A DNA stretch of 8,880 bases, from positions 1 through 8,880 of the forward strand of contig DAOWKX010000214.1 of NCBI GenBank assembly GCA_030639705.1, in the 5' to 3' direction. Below the pieces are notes generated by a model, which worked only from the letters and a program-made list of their open reading frames with translations, was not told where the DNA came from and ran no database searches. The stretch comes from Candidatus Aminicenantota bacterium (GTDB lineage: Bacteria > Acidobacteriota > Aminicenantia > UBA2199). Numbering within the stretch: the stretch's first letter is position 1; every line of letters starts with the position of its first letter. The position numbers and the translations under genes are program-made. Positions 1 to 6,373 of this stretch are shown in pieces.

Positions 1-302
1 GGTATCCGTTAAAATTGAGTAAGATTTTTATTAAAAGAATACTTTTAAAATATTTTATATATGATTTTAACATGGCCTCCCTCTATATTGTTATTGGAGG
101 TCCTCTGTTCTTATTTGGAACTGTTTATGGTTTATATATATGGATCTCCAATGCTATAAAGAATGTGTTAACTTCAACAGGGACTATTATGCTTGTTGCT
201 CTGGCTGTTATCTTAGGTTTTCAATTGATATTACAGGCGATTCAAATAGACATGGAAAGAAGTCCAAAATGCTCAAACAAATCATTATCAAAAGATGATT
301 AA
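1..302 (+). CDS. Family 2 glycosyltransferase, C-terminal membrane tail (5' end outside window)
   Basis: The reading frame is open from the left edge (codon phase starts at base 3) to TAA at 300-302, giving 99 visible residues. A TTG at 15 is in frame, but the frame continues upstream, so this is the tail of a longer gene. Two hydrophobic helices are visible at about residues 24-46 and 58-80. The patterns DFNMASLYIVIGGPLFLFG and STGTIMLVALAVILGFQLILQ are typical of the two-helix C-terminus of polyprenol-phosphate-sugar synthase-like GT2 enzymes, which move a sugar from a nucleotide donor to a lipid carrier or glycan at the cytoplasmic membrane. The catalytic domain lies outside the window, so donor and acceptor are unknown. 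The DNA is very AT-rich: 10 of the first 60 bases are G or C. It converges on the permease gene with 11 bases between the stop codons. Family assignment is fairly sure, exact function is not. Confidence 0.75.
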   Translation, partial: YPLKLSKIFIKRILLKYFIYDFNMASLYIVIGGPLFLFGTVYGLYIWISNAIKNVLTSTGTIMLVALAVILGFQLILQAIQIDMERSPKCSNKSLSKDD

Positions 303-330
303 GCTATAGATCTTTAATTTTTTTTATTTA
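291..330 (+). terminator. Possible weak intrinsic terminator between convergent genes
   Basis: AAAGAT at 291-296 can pair with ATCTTT at 310-315 across a 13-base loop. An AATTTTTTTT run follows on the + strand. The stem is only six base pairs with one G-C pair, so it would be weak. It overlaps both convergent stop codons and could serve the glycosyltransferase transcript. Read on the - strand, the same inverted repeat has only a short T run after it. Confidence 0.3.
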
Positions 331-2386
331 AAATAACCGGTAATATGTAATCGGTATCGTAATAGGTGTTGTAGGAGAACCGCCCCCCATCATCATCCCG
401 GTCAACCCCCAGGCTGTAGAGAATTTGTTTTTTTCCGTTCCATATATAGGGCTTTCCGGAACAGGGGTCATTCACTTTATAAGTGTCCAAACCCCTGAGT
501 ATGTTGTCAAGCGGTTGATCCGGATCAAAGCGGAGATGCAGTTCCGCTGATATCCGGATCATATCGATCAGTGTTTTGGTATGATAGGTCTTGTGAATAA
601 CCGATAGCAGATTGGGAATGGCGATTTTTTCGGCAATGAATTTTCCACAGGGATTCTGTATCCACCTGAAAAAACCCTTTTTTTTCTTCGAATATTTCTT
701 CCGGATTTCACCCAGGCCGGTTTTCCATTGATAGGGTGGCTGTTTTTCCAGGGCGATCATCTCCTGATAGGGTTCAAAAAAGTATTTTTTGGTACGGTTT
801 CTTTGAAAAAACAGGGCTGATATTATTTTTAAGATCAGATTTTCGCTGCTTAAATAGTGTTTTTTATCTATAAAATCTGCCAAACTTAGATAATCCGCTT
901 GAAAAGCTTTTTTGGTTCCCATTTCTTTAATAGTAATCGGTGAAAGACGCGTTAATACCATTTGGAAAACTTCTTTGGGGCATTCCCTCTGATTCATCAG
1001 GCTGGCCAGGCATTGGAGTGAATAGCGCATTACCCCTTTGGCCACCAGGTTGATGAGGAGTACCCGGGTTCCTTTTAAGGCTCTTTTCACAAAATCGATG
1101 TGTTTGATCAGTCGATCGACTGCCGGTTCCCAGTTTCCCTCGAGTCCCTCCAGAACAGTGAGCCAGTCGTAAAGTTTTGACACATGAAGCCAGGCTAACA
1201 GATTGGGAATGGGACTGTAATGCCGAGGCAGGGTCATATCCTGAAAAATCCGACATTCCAGCAGCTTTTGGTATCTCTCTAAAAAAACAGAATATTCATC
1301 CCTTAATTTCAAAACCCGATCCCTGGATATGTCTATTTCTCGGGCCAGGCTAACATCCGGCTTTATGTTTATATCCAGAGCATGGACTCGTTCTTTTAGA
1401 ATTGCATTACGCCTATATAAGTACTGCCGGTAGGTTTCCCTATAGGCCTTGTGATCCCATGATTGCAGATATTTATCATTATCAAACCGGGGATCAAACA
1501 GATGGCGGTATTTCATGACGGTTCGGTCTGATTCCACATCCACCCGGGGGGCTTCGGACAAAGTCCAGAGCCGGTAAAAACCGTTGTACTTACCAAAATG
1601 GGCTGGGGTGGGCCGGGGCAGCGAGAATTCACCTTTTATTTTGGGAGCATCAAGCCGGTTGATCACAATCCAGAGTATTAAAAGTACCATCATGGGGATA
1701 CCGATAACCTTCAAACAACTGAAGATACTTCTGCCAAACAGTCCGGTTAAATTACCCAGGTCAGCTTTTTTAAAGTGATGCCAGAAGGTGATGAAAATCA
1801 GCAGGGAGATTATGAAAATAATGATCACCACTACGGGGATTATAGCTGAAATCACCCGGATGCCAGAATCCTGAAACTGGAGTATTACCAGGGCAAAAAT
1901 TCCGTAGATAATCATGTATATGCCCAGGGCATATACCAGGTTGGTGACATGATTTCGGTGCAGCAGGGACAAGAAGGTGGCGGAGAGAAAAAGAGAGAAA
2001 TAGAGTAGAATGGTAATCATCCATCCGGCTGGAACGGGAAAAGGACTTATGATTACTGAGAGTAGAACGTATATAGCCAGAAATCCCAGCAGGGCAATAA
2101 GCCGGGGCATTATCTTATAGAATAAAATGTTCCCGCGGGAACATTTCAGGGAAAATAAATACTCGAATGCCCTCTCGCTTTTTTCCTCGGCAAACAGTGA
2201 TATGCCCAGGTAGAAGGCTATGCCCATCATGGCGATGTATATCAGCAGGGGGGCAAAATCAATAAAGGGGAAGGAGTCATCCACAAGTATGCGGATTATC
2301 AGGAAGGCAAAACCAAGGGTTACCAGTATAACCGCGATGGATCCGACAAACAGCTTCAGGGTATCTTTTATTTCTTTATTACGCAT
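314..2386 (-). CDS. ABC-2-like transporter permease with large extracytoplasmic C-terminal domain
   Basis: A 690-residue membrane protein. Seven hydrophobic helices are visible at about 12-34, 42-65, 93-114, 121-142, 148-171, 177-202 and 225-243. The charged loop 66-92 (EEKSERAFEYLFSL, then RGNILFYK) looks like the cytoplasmic coupling loop of ABC-2 permeases, which contacts the ATPase. Six helices match the usual ABC-2 core. The seventh would place residues from about 245 to 690 outside the membrane. This tail is rich in charged, probably helical segments and ends with DPCSGKPY (640-647) and YSLGVDRDDDGG (657-668), a terminal signature I recall from uncharacterised proteins. I do not recognise a catalytic domain. 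The ATG overlaps the ATPase stop by eight bases (ATGCGTAA) and has AGGAGG five bases upstream. It is the last gene of the GntR-ATPase-permease operon. Substrate is unknown; export or envelope defence is an inference from YtrA-type operons. Confidence 0.8.
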   Translation of the reverse strand: MRNKEIKDTLKLFVGSIAVILVTLGFAFLIIRILVDDSFPFIDFAPLLIYIAMMGIAFYLGISLFAEEKSERAFEYLFSLKCSRGNILFYKIMPRLIALLGFLAIYVLLSVIISPFPVPAGWMITILLYFSLFLSATFLSLLHRNHVTNLVYALGIYMIIYGIFALVILQFQDSGIRVISAIIPVVVIIIFIISLLIFITFWHHFKKADLGNLTGLFGRSIFSCLKVIGIPMMVLLILWIVINRLDAPKIKGEFSLPRPTPAHFGKYNGFYRLWTLSEAPRVDVESDRTVMKYRHLFDPRFDNDKYLQSWDHKAYRETYRQYLYRRNAILKERVHALDINIKPDVSLAREIDISRDRVLKLRDEYSVFLERYQKLLECRIFQDMTLPRHYSPIPNLLAWLHVSKLYDWLTVLEGLEGNWEPAVDRLIKHIDFVKRALKGTRVLLINLVAKGVMRYSLQCLASLMNQRECPKEVFQMVLTRLSPITIKEMGTKKAFQADYLSLADFIDKKHYLSSENLILKIISALFFQRNRTKKYFFEPYQEMIALEKQPPYQWKTGLGEIRKKYSKKKKGFFRWIQNPCGKFIAEKIAIPNLLSVIHKTYHTKTLIDMIRISAELHLRFDPDQPLDNILRGLDTYKVNDPCSGKPYIWNGKKQILYSLGVDRDDDGGRFSYNTYYDTDYILPVILNKKN

Positions 2387-3203
2387 ATTCCCCTCCTATA
2401 AAGGCCTTGATAATGTCATGCAAATTCAAATCAACGAGTTTTCCCGGTGTTTTAATACCGAGCTCCTCTTTAAACGGGTAGATAAAATACTCATGACCGT
2501 CTTGGTATTCCCGGTGTAATAAAACCGGGAGGCCGGAAATTTCATGGTCGGTGATCAATTTTTTGACCCTGGCTTTCAGCGAATCTATGGGCTCATCCAC
2601 GGCAATTTGATTGTCTTTGAGCAGCAGGATCCGCTGGGGGATTTTTTCGATATCGTGAAAGTTCAGATTGACCAAGACCAGTGTCACCCGGTTCTTTTCG
2701 ATCATTTCCAGCAGCCGGTTCAGAAATAAATCCCTTAGATAAACGTCCATGGAGTGTATGACTTCATCAATCAGTAAAATTTCGGGCCGGGCAGCCAGGA
2801 TTAAACTCAGGTGGAATACTAATTTTTGACCTCGGGACAGTTCAACGATTTTTTGTTCGGACCTGAGTCTGGCGTTTTCCATCATTTCCATATCAATGGA
2901 CTTGATATCATAAACCGAACAATGATACCGGATGGCCTCCTGGAGTGACATGTGTTCATACAAATTCATCTTGTCCGAGATAAAGCCGATTTTTGATCTC
3001 GGATCTGACCCCATTTTGTCCGAATACAGGATTATGCCCTTTTGAGGTAATAGCACACCGGCCATCAATCTCAACAGTGTGGTTTTGCCGATCCCGTTGA
3101 TACCGGTTATCAAAATAGATTCTCCCGGTTTGATATGCAGGGAAAAATCTTTAAAAACCGGTTGTTTTTTATAAGCGAAACGTATGTTTTCAATTCTGAT
3201 CAT
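2379..3203 (-). CDS. ABC transporter ATP-binding protein
   Basis: The ATPase that powers the permease encoded immediately downstream; it acts at the cytoplasmic face of the membrane. At 274 residues from the chosen ATG it has the usual single-domain length. Visible motifs: Walker A GINGIGKT (34-41), signature LSRGQ (122-126), Walker B ILLIDE (142-147), D-loop SMD (151-153) and switch His183 in NFHDIE. Two positions are unusual: the Q-loop has Asp77 (FISDKMN) where Gln is common, and Walker B continues DEV rather than DEP. The C-terminal ~70 residues are the extension typical of ABC-2-type exporter ATPases such as YtrB or BcrA relatives. A GTG at 3209 would add two residues, but GGAGGT sits only two bases before it and eight before the ATG at 3203, so the ATG is preferred. 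The gene overlaps the gntR end by 14 bases and the permease start by eight. Confidence 0.92.
   Translation of the reverse strand: MIRIENIRFAYKKQPVFKDFSLHIKPGESILITGINGIGKTTLLRLMAGVLLPQKGIILYSDKMGSDPRSKIGFISDKMNLYEHMSLQEAIRYHCSVYDIKSIDMEMMENARLRSEQKIVELSRGQKLVFHLSLILAARPEILLIDEVIHSMDVYLRDLFLNRLLEMIEKNRVTLVLVNLNFHDIEKIPQRILLLKDNQIAVDEPIDSLKARVKKLITDHEISGLPVLLHREYQDGHEYFIYPFKEELGIKTPGKLVDLNLHDIIKAFIGGEYA
2392..2397 (-). promoter_or_regulatory. Ribosome binding site of the permease gene
   Basis: AGGAGG lies five bases before the ATG at 2386, inside the end of the ATPase gene. It fixes the start and suggests translational coupling. Confidence 0.7.
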
Positions 3204-3600
3204 TTTCACTGACCTCCGGATATTTTTTTAATTCTTTTTTCAGGTCTTTAAAGGAGAATCCCAGGCTGAACATTTTTTTTAAAAAATCAGCGACCTCTTT
3301 TTTCAAAAGGTCATTTTTGGCTTTATTGGATTTTTCCGGACTGGTTTTAACATAAAAACCCGAGCCCCGCCGGGAATACAAAAACCCTTCGGTTTCCAGC
3401 TGACCATAGGCTTTCAGGATGGTCAGGGGATTGATATTGTGACGGGTGGACAGGTTGCGCACCGAGATGATCTTGTCATTATTTTTGAGTTGCCGGCTGA
3501 AGATGGCCATTTTAATGGCATCTTTAATCTGTTCATAAATGGGGATTGCCGACTTAACATCGACATCCAGCAGAAAAGATTTGGTTTCGAATTTTTTCAT
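3190..3600 (-). CDS. GntR-family transcriptional regulator, YtrA subfamily
   Basis: A 136-residue DNA-binding protein. Residues 18-86 form a GntR winged helix-turn-helix: IPIYEQIKDAIKMAI, then ISVRNLS, the recognition region NPLTILKAYGQLETEG (57-72) and the wing RRGSGFYV (77-84). Only about 50 residues follow. They are short and helical (DLLKKEVADFLKKMFSLGFSFKDLKKEL), which is the YtrA-type tail and not the large FadR or HutC effector domain. YtrA-type members usually repress the ABC operon they belong to, and this gene heads such an operon, overlapping the ATPase by 14 bases. The ATG at 3600 is chosen because GGTGAT lies four bases upstream; TTG at 3612 and GTG at 3609 are in frame but lie at or inside that site. 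The effector is unknown. Confidence 0.9.
   Translation of the reverse strand: MKKFETKSFLLDVDVKSAIPIYEQIKDAIKMAIFSRQLKNNDKIISVRNLSTRHNINPLTILKAYGQLETEGFLYSRRGSGFYVKTSPEKSNKAKNDLLKKEVADFLKKMFSLGFSFKDLKKELKKYPEVSENDQN
3212..3217 (-). promoter_or_regulatory. Ribosome binding site that decides the ATPase start
   Basis: GGAGGT on the - strand, inside the end of gntR. Its spacing is eight bases to the ATG at 3203 and only two to the GTG at 3209, which favours the ATG. Confidence 0.7.
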
Positions 3601-3604
3601 TTCA

Positions 3605-3610
3605 ATCACC
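3605..3610 (-). promoter_or_regulatory. Ribosome binding site of the gntR gene
   Basis: GGTGAT matches the 3' part of the anti-Shine-Dalgarno target (AGGAGGTGAT) and lies four bases before the ATG at 3600. It consumes the alternative GTG and TTG starts. Confidence 0.55.
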
Positions 3611-3611
3611 A

Positions 3612-3635
3612 ACTGTTATACTAATATAATACAGT
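3612..3635. promoter_or_regulatory. Candidate GntR/YtrA operator (inverted repeat over the -10 region)
   Basis: ACTGT at 3612-3616 and ACAGT at 3631-3635 form inverted arms around a 14-base AT-rich centre. Over the 24 bases, 7 of 12 pairs are symmetric. The repeat covers the -10 hexamer and the expected transcription start of the gntR promoter, the usual position for autorepression. That the neighbouring GntR protein binds it is inferred from position. Confidence 0.45.
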
Positions 3636-3651
3636 AAATAAGTTTTGTCAA
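3623..3651 (-). promoter_or_regulatory. Sigma-70-type promoter of the gntR-ABC operon
   Basis: On the - strand, a perfect -35 TTGACA (3646-3651) and -10 TATATT (3623-3628, 5 of 6) are separated by 17 bases. The expected start is near 3616, giving a leader of about 16 bases that holds the GGTGAT site. Confidence 0.7.
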
Positions 3652-3739
3652 CAAAAAAATTATTTTTTCAGGAGATTGTTGCGAAAGCCCCGATTTCATT
3701 TATTAGCTGATAAAAAAAGGGCTCTTTTAATTTAAAATA

Positions 3740-3768
3740 TTGACAAATAATCTGAATATTTATATAAA
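3740..3768 (+). promoter_or_regulatory. Sigma-70-type promoter of the DUF2914 gene
   Basis: A perfect TTGACA at 3740-3745 and TATAAA at 3763-3768 (5 of 6) are separated by 17 bases. The expected start is near 3775, only a few bases before the first ATG at 3778. Confidence 0.6.
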
Positions 3769-3777
3769 TAAAAGAGA

Positions 3778-4167
3778 ATGTTTATGAGGATTTTTTCTAC
3801 CGTAATTATTTTTATAATTGTTTTTCAATTCTGTCTTTTCCCCTATGAGTTATCCCGTTTTGTATTGACCCGGGATATTAAAGACAATGAACCGGCAGAT
3901 TCAGACACGGTTTTTTTCCTGGTGGAGGACAGTATTTTTTGTTTTACCGAGTTTAAAAACATAACAAATCCCTTCAGGATTACCCACAAATGGTTTTGTA
4001 ATAATAGGCTGGTTGGCCGGGTTGAATTGAGATTAAAACCTGCCCGGCGCTGGAGAACCTGGAGCAGAAAACGGTTTAAAAATTGTTCCGGTAAATGGAT
4101 GGTTCAGGTGTGTAATTTACAGGGGAAAATTTTAGCTGAAAAAAAATTCATTGTAAAAAAGATTTAA
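3778..4167 (+). CDS. DUF2914 domain-containing exported protein
   Basis: A small protein of 129 residues. The first ~22 residues (MFMRIFSTVIIFIIVFQFCLF) form a signal peptide or membrane anchor; Cys19 is preceded by FQF, which is not a lipobox. The rest matches DUF2914 along its whole length: FVLTRDIKDNEPAD (28-41), FCFTEFKN (54-61), THKWFCNNRLV (69-79), RRWRTWSRKRF (90-100) and SGKWMVQVCNLQGKILAEKKF (104-124). Family members are envelope-associated beta-rich domains with no established biochemical role. Two starts are possible: ATG 3778, directly behind AAAGAGA, or ATG 3784, six bases behind it and better spaced. It converges on the phosphatase gene with a 13-base gap and is divergent from the gntR operon. 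It has its own promoter, so a link to either neighbour is not shown. Confidence 0.85.
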   Translation: MFMRIFSTVIIFIIVFQFCLFPYELSRFVLTRDIKDNEPADSDTVFFLVEDSIFCFTEFKNITNPFRITHKWFCNNRLVGRVELRLKPARRWRTWSRKRFKNCSGKWMVQVCNLQGKILAEKKFIVKKI

Positions 4168-4180
4168 TCTCCTAAGATGT

Positions 4181-6286
4181 TTATTTAAATTTAATCATGA
4201 TAAAGGTAATGTCATCCTCCTGCACTCTACCCTTACTCCATTTTTTGCCTGCTTTATTCATTGATGCAATAATCTGGCCATAGGATTTTTTTACTGTTTT
4301 TTGGAATATTTTTTTTACCCTATCAATTCCCAATATCTCATCATCTTGGTTAAAAAGTTCTGGGAAGCCGTCAGACATAAGGAGAAGTATATCACCTGAT
4401 CCGATTCTGGTTTCAGTTTGTTTATAAGAATAATTTGAGAACACGCCCAAGGGGGGAGCTTTGATACGGATTTCATCTATGGTTTGTGATTTTTTCCTGA
4501 ATATTAAAGCCGGGGGCATGCCGGCTGTGGAAGCAATAATTTTATTTTTTTTGATTTTCAGAATCATCATTGCCATATATAAGTGTCCCAGATTCATGCC
4601 TTTTATTATCTTGGAACAGTCCTTAAAAAATTCTGGGATTTTTACTGATTCATTATAAGTACCGAATAGACTCTTAATTGCAGTTACCATTGTGCCTGCT
4701 TTCATTCCATGCCCAGTGGCATCACCGATAACTACTGTTAATGTACTATTTTTTCCCAAATGAAAATCATAATAATCTCCGCCAACCTCAGTTGCGGTTT
4801 TCATGAAAACCTCGATTTCACAAAAATCATGCTTGGGAATCTTTTGAGGTAACATAGACAGTTGCAAATTTCGGGCTTCTTCGAGCTCCTTGGTCTTCCG
4901 TACATTCTCAGCTTCAAGCAAGCGCTTTTCAATTTCTCTTTGCCTGGCTTGGCGTTCCTGTAAAAGGTTTTTTTCTGAGAGTTTTTTTACCTGGATCAAT
5001 TGTTTTTTTAAGTCTTTATTGATTCTCGAAAACTGAGAGGAAAGATAAATAGACATACAGATTATAAAAACTGTTCCGCCATATGTATAAACCCGGTAGT
5101 AGCTCCGGGGGGGTTCGGTTATATTATTCATTATCATGTAGATGATAACATCGAATACTTGATAAACGGACAGTAGTGCCAGGGTAATGAGCCCGATTAA
5201 TATAATCCAAATCTCCTTTTTTTCTTTGGGCCAGTTAATTATAAAAGATCTAATACATTCAATGATTACAATAAAGGTGAATAGAAACAGTCCATAATTG
5301 ATTATTCCCAATGGATTAAATAGTCCCCAGATTCCAATGGTTGCTGCAGTCAAGATAAAAAAAAGATATCTCTTGGGTATTTTTGAGTATATAATAGAAA
5401 AGGTTGTTAATAAAAGAAAAGAGAGTGTAAACGTATTTAAAAATGGTCCTATTCTGTAGTAAAATATTATTTCTCCTGGATCGGTAATTAAATATCTTTG
5501 CATAATCGAATAAAATAAAGCAGCAAAACCAGCTAAACAAAAAAAATAGAATAGATTTTCTCTTAACTGGGGATAAAATAAAAAAAGAAAGAGGTGCAAA
5601 AAAGCTAAAACTGAAGGTATTGCTAATAATAAGATTTTATGCTTGTTAATAAAAATTTTAAATTCGTTTATACGGGACATCCCTTTTTTTAAATCCATGA
5701 ACCTAAGTTGAAAACCAGAGTCAAATCCTAGGTTCTGCTGAGATTTCCCGGATTTATTTGCATATCGGACCGCAATAACCTGCTGGGAATGATTATCAAA
5801 TGTAAAGGCTTCCCATCTGATCTTGTCAGAAATCTTTTTGTTTGGTATTGGAGCTCCTATCTGGCCAAATCGGTGAATAAGTTTTTCATTTAAATAAACT
5901 TCCGAAGCCCCCAGATGCCGGATGTAAATGATGGCGGATTTTCCCTTGAGGTTGTCTTCAATACGGAAGTGGCACCTGAACCATCCTTTTCCGGTCCATC
6001 TTTTTTTTATAATTTTTTTTAAGTCGCTTGAGATATTCAGGTTTTCCCAAGACTTATCGTCATATTCCATCTTTGCCCATTGTTTATTATCGCCGGGGGA
6101 ATATTTCCAGTTCCATTCCTGGGTTAGATAGAATCCTTCTGGTTTTTCGGTTAAAAGATTTTGATTTAAAATTTTTTCTGCTTGTATTTGTATCGAAAGG
6201 AGCATGATTGTGAATGGAATAAAAATAAAAGTGTTTTTAAATCTTAAAATCATTTGATAGAAGATTTTAACCTTACTCAATTTCAT
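4181..6286 (-). CDS. Membrane receptor-like PP2C/SpoIIE-family serine/threonine phosphatase
   Basis: From the ATG at 6286 the protein has 701 residues. A hydrophobic signal (about 19-36, ending IQIQA-EK) precedes an outer domain at about 50-195 whose WKYSPGDNKQWAKMEYDDKSW and GWFRCHFRI...EVYLNEKLI patterns resemble the galactose-binding-like beta-sandwich of GH2 enzymes. Seven membrane helices follow at about 216-238, 244-262, 279-300, 306-324, 327-348, 358-385 and 399-417, then a charged coiled coil (421-478). The C-terminal PP2C domain keeps its metal-site motifs: EVGGDYYDF (500-508), GDATGHG (521-527), MSDG (637-640) and QEDDITF (689-695). Such proteins dephosphorylate STAS anti-anti-sigma factors in partner switching; none is encoded nearby. 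No clear Shine-Dalgarno marks the start: TTG 6322 and ATG 6253 are also in frame, the latter giving the neatest signal peptide. The gene is markedly AT-rich. Confidence 0.88.
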   Translation of the reverse strand: MKLSKVKIFYQMILRFKNTFIFIPFTIMLLSIQIQAEKILNQNLLTEKPEGFYLTQEWNWKYSPGDNKQWAKMEYDDKSWENLNISSDLKKIIKKRWTGKGWFRCHFRIEDNLKGKSAIIYIRHLGASEVYLNEKLIHRFGQIGAPIPNKKISDKIRWEAFTFDNHSQQVIAVRYANKSGKSQQNLGFDSGFQLRFMDLKKGMSRINEFKIFINKHKILLLAIPSVLAFLHLFLFLFYPQLRENLFYFFCLAGFAALFYSIMQRYLITDPGEIIFYYRIGPFLNTFTLSFLLLTTFSIIYSKIPKRYLFFILTAATIGIWGLFNPLGIINYGLFLFTFIVIIECIRSFIINWPKEKKEIWIILIGLITLALLSVYQVFDVIIYMIMNNITEPPRSYYRVYTYGGTVFIICMSIYLSSQFSRINKDLKKQLIQVKKLSEKNLLQERQARQREIEKRLLEAENVRKTKELEEARNLQLSMLPQKIPKHDFCEIEVFMKTATEVGGDYYDFHLGKNSTLTVVIGDATGHGMKAGTMVTAIKSLFGTYNESVKIPEFFKDCSKIIKGMNLGHLYMAMMILKIKKNKIIASTAGMPPALIFRKKSQTIDEIRIKAPPLGVFSNYSYKQTETRIGSGDILLLMSDGFPELFNQDDEILGIDRVKKIFQKTVKKSYGQIIASMNKAGKKWSKGRVQEDDITFIMIKFK

Positions 6287-6293
6287 TAAAGAG

Positions 6294-6322
6294 ATTTTAA
6301 GATAAAAGGGCAAAAATTTCAA
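6294..6322 (-). promoter_or_regulatory. Possible promoter of the phosphatase gene
   Basis: On the - strand, TTGAAA (6317-6322) and TAAAAT (6294-6299), each 5 of 6, are 17 bases apart. The predicted start near 6287 abuts the ATG at 6286. In AT-rich DNA such matches also arise by chance. If real, the TTG at 6322 cannot be the start codon. Confidence 0.35.
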
Positions 6323-6329
6323 ATATCTT

Positions 6330-6369
6330 ATCGGTTTAAAAATTATAAGAATTGATGGTTTGAACCGAT
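6330..6369. repeat. Inverted repeat between tatD and the phosphatase gene
   Basis: ATCGGTTTAAA (6330-6340) and TTTGAACCGAT (6359-6369) pair at 10 of 11 positions around an 18-base spacer. On the - strand the spacer contains an exact TATAAT (6342-6347). No solid T run follows the repeat on the - strand, so it is a weak candidate for a tatD terminator. An operator is the other reading. Confidence 0.5.
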
Positions 6370-6373
6370 TGTT

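Larger units (their letters stand above)
3613..3777. other. Divergent intergenic region between gntR operon and DUF2914 gene
   Basis: A 165-base AT-rich gap holds two outward promoters. Between them lies an imperfect 16-base palindrome at 3699-3714 (TTTATTAGCTGATAAA, 14 of 16 symmetric), itself flanked by AGCCC (3686-3690) and GGGCT (3719-3723). No coding frame is convincing here. Confidence 0.5.

Noticed and set aside
927..1256. A 109-codon - strand open frame inside the permease gene
   Set aside because: It is a different frame of the same strand, has low-complexity Ser/Gly/Pro composition and no ribosome site; the permease frame is continuous across it.
3715..3728. AAAAGGGCTCTTTT as a hairpin terminator
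   Set aside because: It is a near-palindrome without loop space, and no gene on either strand ends nearby.
4160..4170. AGATTTAATCT between the convergent DUF2914 and phosphatase genes as a terminator
   Set aside because: The symmetry leaves almost no loop (four pairs at best with three bases between) and the stem is AT-rich. It is probably chance in AT-rich DNA.
6323..6373. A small gene or RNA in the tatD-phosphatase gap
   Set aside because: There is no open frame with a ribosome site, and the only structure is the inverted repeat already listed.
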